Part shown: one piece after another, positions 6,330 to 13,635 of the stretch
Numbering within the stretch: the stretch's first letter is position 1
How the letters are laid out: the number at the start of each line of letters is the position of its first letter
Assembly (NCBI GenBank): GCA_002393725.1
Contig: DGTJ01000104.1
Location: 1 to 40,391, forward strand
Length of the DNA: 40,391 nt
Direction of reading: 5' to 3'
From: Prevotella sp. UBA4339
GTDB taxonomy: Bacteria; Bacteroidota; Bacteroidia; Bacteroidales; Bacteroidaceae
The notes under the pieces: generated by a model
The model's database searches: none
What the model saw: only the letters and a program-made list of their open reading frames with translations
Told to the model about the DNA's origin: nothing
Translations under genes and position numbers: made by a program

Positions 6330-8207
6330 ATGGGATGGAGATTTCGAAAACGCATAAAGATATTTCCCGGCTTTTACATTAATATCAGTAAAAGTGGTTT
6401 AGGGGTAAATATTGGTCCTAAAGGTGCAAATGTATCAATAGGTCCTAATGGGACATATGTTAATACAGGTATCTCAGGAACTGGATTGTATAGAAGAGAT
6501 AAAGTCGATAGTTCTAAACAAAGTTCAACAAGAATACAACAAGAAACACAAAATTATAGAGAACAAGAAGTTACTCCTACTGTCAGCAAAGAAGAACAAC
6601 AATATGGAGGTTATAAAGTCTCTCTGCAGAATACGCACCATATACCTGTCAACCGAGAAGCTAATCATAGTGACAATAGCAATGGTGAGTTCTCTATGCC
6701 ATACCCACAAAAGGATTTGGCGGATTATCGCTATCCTACTATTGATTTACTAAAGAAGTATGATTTTGACGATACACCAGACGCAAATATGGAAGAGCAG
6801 CAAGCCAATAAGAATCGCATTGTGGAAACTTTGCGAAGTTTTGGCATAGAAATCTCTTCTATCAAAGCGACTATTGGGCCAAGAGTTACACTATATGAGA
6901 TAATGCTTGCTCCTGGCGTAAATGCTTCTAAATTGAAAGGATTAGAAGATGATATAGCTCTGGCTTTGAGTTCTCATAGTGTTCAGATTCTGATTCCAAT
7001 ACCAGGTAAAGGAACAATTGGTATAGAAGTACCCAATATACGCCCTACTATTGTTTCTTTGGAAAGTATTCTAAACACCAAACAATTCCAAGAGACAACG
7101 ATGGAATTGCCTTGTGCAATAGGCAAGACCATTACCAATGAGGTCTTTATGTTCGACCTAACCAAAGCACCTCACATCCTTATTGCAGGCTCAACAGGAC
7201 AGGGCAAATCAATAGCACTTAATACAATGATTATGTCCTTGCTCTATAAGAAACATCCTGTAGAATTAAAATTAGTGCTCATGGATCCTTATGGAGTGGA
7301 GTTTGGCATGTACGCCCAAATTGCCAAGCAATTCCTTGCTTCACTGCCTGATGAACCTGTTATAGTATCTAATAGTGGTCATGCCATTAGCACGTTAAAT
7401 AGTTTGTGCAAGGAGATGGAAGTTCGTTACGATTTGCTGAAAATGGCAAGTGTCAGGAACATCCAAGAATATAACAACAAATTTGTAAATCGTCAGTTAA
7501 ATCCTGCTGTTGGGCATAGATTCATGCCTTATATTGTTGTCGTTATTGACGAGTATGGAGACTTTATTGAAGAGAAGGGACAAGATTTCGAGGCCCCAAT
7601 AGTTCAATTGGCTCAATATGCTCGTGCAATCGGTATTCACATGATTATTTCAACGAAACGACCTACTAACGATATTATCACAGGAGCAATCAAGGCTAAC
7701 TTCCCAACACGTATCGCTTTTAGACTGCCAGAGCGGATAGATTCTCAGGTCATCCTTGATTGTGATGGAGCAGAAGAATTGTTAGGAAATGGTGATATGT
7801 TGTTTAGAGCGGGTAAAAGCATTGATTGTATAAGAGTCCAATGTTCTTTTGTGGACACACCAGAAGTGGAACGTATCAATGAGTTTATTTCCTGTCAGGA
7901 AGGTTATACCAGTTCTTATGAATTGCCTGATTCTTATTATGGTGAAGCAGATTATTATGTGAATGATGTTGATATGACCCATTTAGATCCGTTGTTTGAA
8001 GAAGCTGCACGTTTAATTGTGATGAACCAGGCAGGCTCAACAAGTCTAATCCAAAGAAAGTTTGCAATCGGTTATAATCGAGCAGAAAGACTAATGGACC
8101 AGTTAGAAAAGGCTGGCGTTGTTGGTGAAGCTCATGGTAGTAAACCACGTGAAGTGTTTATTATGGACGAGATGAGTCTTAATAATCTTTTGAATTCTCT
8201 AAGATAG
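6330..8207 (+). CDS. DUF4236-FtsK/SpoIIIE fusion DNA translocase
   Basis: A 625-residue protein. Residues 2-57 match DUF4236 (Gly-rich repeats such as ISKSGLGVNIGPKGANVSIG). After a low-complexity linker (about 58-130) comes a complete FtsK/SpoIIIE motor: the alpha/beta region from about 132, Walker A GSTGQGKS (287-294), Walker B ending VVVIDEYGD with D407/E408, then a winged-helix gamma-like domain (about 551-612) containing IGYNRAERLMDQLE. In FtsK the gamma domain reads orientation sequences on DNA. Housekeeping FtsK has an N-terminal membrane domain of four helices; here DUF4236 takes its place and no membrane segment is seen. It is predicted to pump double-stranded DNA using ATP. It lies between an XRE regulator and a membrane protein. 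Its purpose (defence, element transfer or stability) is not known. Confidence 0.85.
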   Translation: MGWRFRKRIKIFPGFYINISKSGLGVNIGPKGANVSIGPNGTYVNTGISGTGLYRRDKVDSSKQSSTRIQQETQNYREQEVTPTVSKEEQQYGGYKVSLQNTHHIPVNREANHSDNSNGEFSMPYPQKDLADYRYPTIDLLKKYDFDDTPDANMEEQQANKNRIVETLRSFGIEISSIKATIGPRVTLYEIMLAPGVNASKLKGLEDDIALALSSHSVQILIPIPGKGTIGIEVPNIRPTIVSLESILNTKQFQETTMELPCAIGKTITNEVFMFDLTKAPHILIAGSTGQGKSIALNTMIMSLLYKKHPVELKLVLMDPYGVEFGMYAQIAKQFLASLPDEPVIVSNSGHAISTLNSLCKEMEVRYDLLKMASVRNIQEYNNKFVNRQLNPAVGHRFMPYIVVVIDEYGDFIEEKGQDFEAPIVQLAQYARAIGIHMIISTKRPTNDIITGAIKANFPTRIAFRLPERIDSQVILDCDGAEELLGNGDMLFRAGKSIDCIRVQCSFVDTPEVERINEFISCQEGYTSSYELPDSYYGEADYYVNDVDMTHLDPLFEEAARLIVMNQAGSTSLIQRKFAIGYNRAERLMDQLEKAGVVGEAHGSKPREVFIMDEMSLNNLLNSLR

Positions 8208-8236
8208 TAAGTTGTAACAATCTAAATGATGATTTA

Positions 8237-9400
8237 ATGCATACGAATATGGTACATTTAATAAACATCAAAACTTTTTTTCTTGTTATCATCTTCCTTT
8301 TTGCTAATCATATTTCTGGCAATTCACAAGAAATGAAACTGCATTTCTTCGATTTGTCAAAAGAGAACAGCCTTGATGCAATAGTCTCACAGTTAAGTGA
8401 AGATGGTTTTGAAGAGAAGAAAGAACAAAACAAAAGCAGTATTCCTAGTGTATGTTATACAAAATCTGGCGAAGGGGAATATATAAGATTTAATTGCAAT
8501 TACACTCCAAAGACAAAACAAGTTGCCTCGTATTGGTATAGAATATATGGGGGAAAATCAACATCAATACTAAATGAACTAAAGTCGCTTTATGGCGAAC
8601 CCAATTCTGATCTTGAATATCATGCCCCTAATGTCTTCGAATGGCATAGTGAATTAGTAGATATAAAATTGAATATTAAAGATGGTAATTGGATAGATTA
8701 CTCCTATGAAGATAAGACTTCTAACAAACAATTAAAGGAAGAAATTGGACGAGAGTTAAGTTCTGGCGAATTATTTGCTATTTTATTTTTAATTGGCTTT
8801 TGTTTGATAGGAGTGTTATTAGCTTATATATTTTATAAACAAAACAAGAAAAAAAGATTTCAAAAAGAATTGTATGAGATTAAAAGAAAAGAAGAGTTGA
8901 ATAAGATAATAAAATCAAATAAATCCTTTATAAAAGGATTGATGGAAAAATATGGTACACCAACACGTACCATTTCTATTAAACATAATCAAGGCGACGA
9001 TACTATGCAATTTTGTGACATAATAGTATTCCAACAATTTAATAAGATAATAATTGGAAGAAAAGAATATAACTTCTGTGATATAATGAATAGTTCTCTG
9101 CATAATGAAAAATCGGAGGATGCGATTATAGCCCAAACGACAAGAACTAAAACAGGTAGTATGTTAGGGCGTGCTGCTCTAGGTGCATTAACTTTTGGTG
9201 TAGCAGGTGCTGTTGTAGGAGCGGTTACTGCCAAAAAAGAATCCACTAGTACAATCACTCCTACTAATTCTGGTTCGTATATTGTCAAAATAGGTCTAAA
9301 ATCAGTAGAGAAGCCTGTACTAACACTAGAATTTGGAAGTGACAAGTCTAAAGCGGAAGAAGTATATGCTTTGATGCAGGCAATAATAGCAATGAAATAG
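8237..9400 (+). CDS. Membrane protein with periplasmic domain and glycine-zipper segment
   Basis: A 387-residue protein I cannot assign to a family. It begins with a hydrophobic signal sequence (about residues 8-30), then a predicted periplasmic domain, one membrane helix at about 179-200, a Lys-rich coiled stretch, and a cytoplasmic C-terminal part. A Gly/Ala-rich hydrophobic segment at about 307-330 (GRAALGALTFGVAGAVVGAV) resembles a glycine zipper and may enter the membrane. The gene lies 29 bases after the FtsK fusion, same strand and same A+T-rich composition, so it is probably co-transcribed. It could be the membrane anchor for the soluble translocase; this is inference. Met5 is an alternative start. 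Confidence 0.65.
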   Translation: MHTNMVHLINIKTFFLVIIFLFANHISGNSQEMKLHFFDLSKENSLDAIVSQLSEDGFEEKKEQNKSSIPSVCYTKSGEGEYIRFNCNYTPKTKQVASYWYRIYGGKSTSILNELKSLYGEPNSDLEYHAPNVFEWHSELVDIKLNIKDGNWIDYSYEDKTSNKQLKEEIGRELSSGELFAILFLIGFCLIGVLLAYIFYKQNKKKRFQKELYEIKRKEELNKIIKSNKSFIKGLMEKYGTPTRTISIKHNQGDDTMQFCDIIVFQQFNKIIIGRKEYNFCDIMNSSLHNEKSEDAIIAQTTRTKTGSMLGRAALGALTFGVAGAVVGAVTAKKESTSTITPTNSGSYIVKIGLKSVEKPVLTLEFGSDKSKAEEVYALMQAIIAMK

Positions 9401-9433
9401 AAAGTTAATAATGAATAAAAGAATCGCTTAAGA

Positions 9434-9486
9434 GATCACGGGGACAGGCCTCTGATTGTTTTCAGAAAAGATCAAACCCCATGATC
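9434..9486 (-). repeat. REP-like element, inverted degenerate copy 5, hairpin between convergent genes
   Basis: The reverse strand of 9434-9456 reads ATCAGAG, then GTCCCCGTGATC, a decayed version of the REP-like family in opposite orientation. GATCACGGGG (9434-9443) also pairs with CCCCATGATC (9477-9486) with one mismatch, and TCTGA (9451-9455) with TCAGA (9462-9466), giving a double hairpin that could stop transcription from both sides. ATCATGTGG at 9484-9492 repeats 5755-5763. Confidence 0.5.
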
Positions 9487-9499
9487 ATGTGGCTACACT

Positions 9500-9817
9500 T
9501 TACACCGTCACACCTGTCCGCATCACATCGTCATAAAGTGGAGACCATCGGTCTTCAGCAATGAGGACGGGCTCAATAAGAAAACTTACTTGATCGACAT
9601 CGTGCCAAAGGAGTTTGGAAATTTCCAATTTGCGGTCACCATAGGTTGGCACAATGACGGCAACGTCGATGTCGCTGTCAGGATTGGCATAGCCTTTACT
9701 ATAAGAACCGAACATCATGACGCGCGGCTCCACATCAAAACGAGGTGCTATGACCTGCTTGTATCGTCTGACGAGTCCGATGGCCTCGTCGCGGCTGAGA
9801 GTTCGTCTTTTATCCAT
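9500..9817 (-). CDS. MNT-type nucleotidyltransferase (antitoxin of HEPN pair)
   Basis: A 105-residue minimal nucleotidyltransferase. G37-S38 and SKG with D49/D51 (GSYSKGYANPDSDIDVAV) form the signature of the polymerase-beta-like fold. In the MntA-HepT type such proteins modify the HEPN partner by adding AMP and so neutralise it; that activity here is inferred from family. The start ATG at 9815-9817 lies inside the HEPN gene: the two overlap by 70 bases in different frames, implying coupled translation. The gene faces the A+T-rich operon tail to tail, with a double hairpin between them. Confidence 0.85.
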   Translation of the reverse strand: MDKRRTLSRDEAIGLVRRYKQVIAPRFDVEPRVMMFGSYSKGYANPDSDIDVAVIVPTYGDRKLEISKLLWHDVDQVSFLIEPVLIAEDRWSPLYDDVMRTGVTV

Positions 9818-10185
9818 TGTGTCAACTGTTTGGTTTCGTCAATCATTTCTTGGCAGGCCTCCGGAGTGAGCGTATTGTAAAGTGCTTCTTTGTCTTCTGG
9901 GTAGCGAGCCTCGATGTTATAATTAGTGATAGTGTTTAGGAAGTCTTTCTGATCTTCCGACAATTGACTATAGAGCCCGCAGCCATCTGCCAACCTCTTG
10001 TGGTTATGAGTATATGGCGGATCATCAGGCTGAGTGCCACACCAATATGCCTTCAAAGTTTTCTCTATCGACTGATGGCACATGAATGCAACGTAGAGCC
10101 AGCGCTTTGCGTTGTACAAGTCCTCGGCTACGCCAAGGTCTTCGTCAGCTATGTCAATCCAGTATGCTACTTTGTCTGTTGCCAT
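9748..10185 (-). CDS. HEPN-domain protein (toxin of HEPN/MNT pair)
   Basis: A 145-residue HEPN protein. The phrases CHQSIEKTLKAYW, THNHKRLADGC and NYNIEARYPEDKEALYN match the PF05168 type. The ATG at 10183-10185 is chosen. A longer reading from a TTG at 10213-10215 would begin inside the -7 box of the apparent promoter, so it cannot be the start. No clear Rx4-6H ribonuclease motif is visible, so whether it cuts RNA is uncertain. It lies upstream of and overlaps the MNT gene by 70 bases. REP-like copies flank the pair at 9434 and 10347. Confidence 0.85.
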   Translation of the reverse strand: MATDKVAYWIDIADEDLGVAEDLYNAKRWLYVAFMCHQSIEKTLKAYWCGTQPDDPPYTHNHKRLADGCGLYSQLSEDQKDFLNTITNYNIEARYPEDKEALYNTLTPEACQEMIDETKQLTQWIKDELSAATRPSDSSDDTSRS

Positions 10186-10212
10186 ATCGTCTTTATATGT
10201 AAACTCTGGTTG

Positions 10213-10220
10213 CAAAATTA
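10213..10220 (-). promoter_or_regulatory. -7 box for HEPN/MNT operon
   Basis: The minus strand reads TAATTTTG (10220 to 10213), 28 bases before the ATG at 10185. No clear -33 box is seen. It sets the HEPN start. Confidence 0.5.
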
Positions 10221-10439
10221 CGAAATTATTCTGAAAGTAACCTTCATTCGCCTTACCTTTTTAGTATTATTAGGCAAAAATCCATAAAAATGATGTGTTA
10301 TCTCGTGATTTTTGGGGCGTAGTCTGTCAGCCTGACGATGAGCAGAGTGGGTCAGAGTCCCCTGATCCGTGCTGATCCGTTCGGAGATGTTCCTCCCGCA
10401 ATGTCTCTCTGCACAGAAGAACATAATATAATATAATGT
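10221..10439. other. Intergenic region upstream of first PUL operon
   Basis: No gene is seen. It holds REP-like copy 6 (10347-10368), followed by a partial extra GCTGATCCGT half, and A+T-rich DNA up to the hairpin at 10440. Confidence 0.5.
10347..10368 (+). repeat. REP-like palindrome, copy 6
   Basis: Left arm GTGGGTCAGAG and right arm CCCCTGATCC. This is the last copy; none was noticed in the remaining 30 kb. Confidence 0.7.
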
Positions 10440-10464
10440 ACACGCGAAAAAGATGCGTGTTTTT
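10440..10464 (+). terminator. Hairpin with T tract upstream of susC-like gene
   Basis: ACACGC (10440-10445) pairs with GCGTGT (10455-10460), followed by TTTT. It probably shields the PUL promoter from upstream read-through and lies just before the operator at 10466. Confidence 0.5.
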
Positions 10465-10465
10465 C

Positions 10466-10479
10466 CGTAAACGTTTACG
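10466..10479 (+). promoter_or_regulatory. LacI-family operator
   Basis: A perfect palindrome, CGTAAAC and GTTTACG with the central CG typical of LacI/PurR/CcpA operators. Its centre is 51 bp upstream of the first base of the -7 box at 10524, the same spacing as at the second SusC promoter. The position upstream of the promoter suits activation rather than blocking. Confidence 0.7.
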
Positions 10480-10523
10480 AGAAAAAAAGAATCTTTTGTC
10501 ACATAAAATTTCATATTATTTTA

Positions 10524-10531
10524 TAACTTTG
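10524..10531 (+). promoter_or_regulatory. -7 box of first SusC operon
   Basis: TAACTTTG at 10524-10531. The best TTTG upstream (10495-10498) is 25 bases away, longer than usual, which fits a weak promoter needing an activator. The leader to 10590 is about 53 bases. Confidence 0.6.
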
Positions 10532-10589
10532 CAGCAGCTAACTAATAGAATATGCAATTCTCACATTTATTAATTAAAAACTAACGAGT

Positions 10590-13500
10590 ATGAAATTACA
10601 AATCAAGAGAGCCTCTATGGCTTTGCTCCTGTCTGTGATTTGTTTCGCGGCTTATGCCCAGAAGGCGATCACAGGTACAGTGAAGGACGCTACAGGCGAG
10701 CCGATGATTGGTGTAAGTGTAATCGTTGACGGAACCACTATCGGTGGCGTTACCGACTTCGAAGGCAACTTCTCCATCAACAACGTCCCCGACAACAGTG
10801 TCCTTAAAATTTCCTACATCGGCTACAAAGAGCAGAAAGTCTCCGTTGCCGGTAAGAACACTATCAACGTAACCATGGAAGAAGACCTGGCCGCCCTCGA
10901 TGAGGTAGTGGTAGTAGGTTACGGAACGATGAAGAAGAAGGACCTGACAGGTGCCGTAGGTTCGGTAAAGGCCGACGACATCGCCAGGGTTTCCGGTGCC
11001 AATGCCCTTTCGGCCATGCAGGCAAAGATACCTGGCATCGACCTTCAGCAGAGCGGAGGCGGTGAGGCCGGCGCCGGAGTAAGCATGAAGCTGCGCGGTA
11101 ACCGCTCACTGCTGGCAAGCGACGGTCCGCTGGTCATTGTAGACGGTGTTGAGTACGGCACAACTCTCGACATCCCTGCCAGCGACATCGAGTCGATGGA
11201 TATCCTGAAGGATGCCGCTTCTACAGCCATCTACGGTACAAAGGGTGCCAACGGCGTAATCCTGATCACTACAAAGCGTGGTTCTGCCGGGCGTACAAAG
11301 ATAAACTTCAACGGCTATCTCTCCTTCAACGCCGCCACCGGCATTGTAAAGCCGATGTACGGCGACACAGAGGTGCAGCGCCTGATAGACAAGAAAAACT
11401 ATGAGACAGCCGCTGCCAACAACTGGAACTTCACCAATACTGCCACTCCAGCCGACGTGCTCACCTTCAATCTGGAAGACCTCACACCGACACTCGACAT
11501 CTACAACAACAAGTCGTACACCGACTGGCTCGACATGATACTCGACAACAGTGTATCACAGAACTACGAGGTGTCAGTACAGGGCGGTAACGAGAAGACC
11601 AACTTCAACATCTCAATGGCAGCCATGGACGACAAGGGTCTGATGAAAGGCGATGAGTTCAACCGCTATACAGGCCGTGCCAACATAGACCACCAGATCA
11701 ACCGCATCGTAAAGGTCGGCACAAGCATCTCATACGCTTACAAGGACAATGACAAGCGTAATGGCGGAGTATACGGCCAGGCACAGAAGATGACCACCAT
11801 CACCCATGCATATCTGAATGACGGGAGCATCAATGCCACGCCAAACCCATGGTATGTAGCCCACTGCTCACCACTGCTCGACGAGGACGGAGCCTATCAG
11901 CGTAATATCGAGAGCAGCCGCTTCTTCGGCAGTGCCTACCTGCAGCTCAACCCGATAAAAGGCCTTACCCTGAAGTCGCAGATCACACTCGACCGCAGCA
12001 CATCGCGCACAGGCACATATCAGGACTATCACAGCCAGGGACGCTACCAGTCGCCTACCACGACATACATCTCAAACGTACGCAGCACCGGCACAAAGTA
12101 TGTATGGCAGAACACAGCCAACTACAACAAGGAAATAGGCAAGCACGACATGACATTCCTGCTGGGTCATGAAATGACGAAGTCGACAACAGAGAGCAGC
12201 AGCATCTCAGGCGAAGCTGGTGCAGAGAGCTACAAGAGCAGCTCATTCTACGATGTAAGCAAGATAGCCAGCCCGATGACAGAGACAGGCTACACCAAGA
12301 CCTCAATGCTCTCATTCTTCGGTCGTGCCAACTATTCTTACGACGGAAAGTATCTGCTTCAGGCATCTATCCGTGCCGACGGTTCGTCGGTGCTCGCAGA
12401 GGGCCACAAGTGGGGATACTTCCCATCAGTAAGCGCAGGATGGCGTATCTCTGAGGAAAGCTTCATGCAGGACACCAAGTCATGGCTCGACAACCTGAAG
12501 CTGCGCGTATCATGGGGTCTGTCTGGTAACTCGGCTATCTCAGCCTACCAGACACTGGCCACCATCTCTTCCATCGTACCGAACTCTACAGAGAAGGCAC
12601 CTATGACAATGGCCAATCCGGAGCTGACATGGGAGAAGACAGCAGCACTCGACTTAGGTCTCGACTTCTCATTCATCAACGGACGCATATACGGTAGCAT
12701 CGACTACTACAGCAGCAAGACCTACGACCTGCTGTACTACAAGACAGCACCTGCCTCCTCGGTATTCACCAGCACCATCTCAAACGTCGGCAAGACCAAG
12801 GGCCACGGTGTGGAGATCTCACTGGGTGCTATTCCTGTCAAGACAAACGACTTCACCTGGGACCTGAGCGCTTCAGCAACATTCGCACGCGACAAGGTGG
12901 AAGAACTGGCAGACGGCATCGATCAAGTTATCGGCACCGACGGTATCACTATACTTAAGGTAGACGAGCCGGTATCAGCATACTATACATACGACATGGA
13001 CGGATGCTGGGGCATCGGCGAGTTCGAACAGTACATGCAGTCGCACCCGGGCTTCGAGAAGCCACAGGCAGACTATGGCGACCCCGGTACTCCTAAGGTA
13101 ATCGACGTGAACAATGACAACAAGATCGACGACAGCGACAAGATCATCTACAACCGCAGCCCGAAGGCTATCCTCGGCCTGAACACCTCGTTCACATACA
13201 AGGATTTCTCGCTGAGCATCCAGACCATGGCTCGCCTTGGCGGCTATCTGAGCTACAGCGGCTACGCCCTCTACCTCTACGACAATGCCAACTGGGGCGA
13301 CCTGAGCTACTGGACTCCCGACAACCAGGGAGCCGACATCCCCTCACCTGGCTGCGCCGGTGCTACTGCCACATTCTATAAGAGCGCCATACAGATACAG
13401 AAGGGTGACTACTTCAAGATCAAGGATATAACACTGAGCTACAATCTTCCAAAGAACCTGCTGAAGAAGGTGCTCGTAAGCAATGCACGCGTTTACTGCT

Positions 13501-13616
13501 CAATGAAGAACTACTTCACCTTCAGTCACTTCGACAACTATGACCCTGAGCGTGGCGGTTCGGTAAACTTCCCGCTGATGAAGCAAGTAGTAGTAGGTCT
13601 TAACGTAACTTTCTAA
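10590..13616 (+). CDS. SusC/RagA-type TonB-dependent outer-membrane transporter
   Basis: A 1008-residue SusC homologue that imports oligosaccharides across the outer membrane using TonB energy. It has a signal peptide (about residues 1-23, ending AYAQ), a carboxypeptidase-regulatory-like domain (about 27-100, with ITGTVKDATGEPMIGVSV), the TonB-box-like EVVVVGYG near 106-113, a plug domain with VDGVEYG and ANGVILITTK, and a long barrel ending in Phe. The usual length is about 1000 residues. The SusD partner starts 19 bases downstream from its likely ATG. Expression is probably governed by the LacI-type site at 10466. The substrate cannot be read from the protein; the neighbours suggest a pectic glycan. 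Confidence 0.95.
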   Translation: MKLQIKRASMALLLSVICFAAYAQKAITGTVKDATGEPMIGVSVIVDGTTIGGVTDFEGNFSINNVPDNSVLKISYIGYKEQKVSVAGKNTINVTMEEDLAALDEVVVVGYGTMKKKDLTGAVGSVKADDIARVSGANALSAMQAKIPGIDLQQSGGGEAGAGVSMKLRGNRSLLASDGPLVIVDGVEYGTTLDIPASDIESMDILKDAASTAIYGTKGANGVILITTKRGSAGRTKINFNGYLSFNAATGIVKPMYGDTEVQRLIDKKNYETAAANNWNFTNTATPADVLTFNLEDLTPTLDIYNNKSYTDWLDMILDNSVSQNYEVSVQGGNEKTNFNISMAAMDDKGLMKGDEFNRYTGRANIDHQINRIVKVGTSISYAYKDNDKRNGGVYGQAQKMTTITHAYLNDGSINATPNPWYVAHCSPLLDEDGAYQRNIESSRFFGSAYLQLNPIKGLTLKSQITLDRSTSRTGTYQDYHSQGRYQSPTTTYISNVRSTGTKYVWQNTANYNKEIGKHDMTFLLGHEMTKSTTESSSISGEAGAESYKSSSFYDVSKIASPMTETGYTKTSMLSFFGRANYSYDGKYLLQASIRADGSSVLAEGHKWGYFPSVSAGWRISEESFMQDTKSWLDNLKLRVSWGLSGNSAISAYQTLATISSIVPNSTEKAPMTMANPELTWEKTAALDLGLDFSFINGRIYGSIDYYSSKTYDLLYYKTAPASSVFTSTISNVGKTKGHGVEISLGAIPVKTNDFTWDLSASATFARDKVEELADGIDQVIGTDGITILKVDEPVSAYYTYDMDGCWGIGEFEQYMQSHPGFEKPQADYGDPGTPKVIDVNNDNKIDDSDKIIYNRSPKAILGLNTSFTYKDFSLSIQTMARLGGYLSYSGYALYLYDNANWGDLSYWTPDNQGADIPSPGCAGATATFYKSAIQIQKGDYFKIKDITLSYNLPKNLLKKVLVSNARVYCSMKNYFTFSHFDNYDPERGGSVNFPLMKQVVVGLNVTF

Positions 13617-13635
13617 TCAAATAATGATAATCGAT

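Noticed and set aside
9748..10215. Longer HEPN reading from 10215
   Set aside because: It would begin with TTG that is part of the TAATTTTG promoter box; the ATG at 10185 is in the right place.
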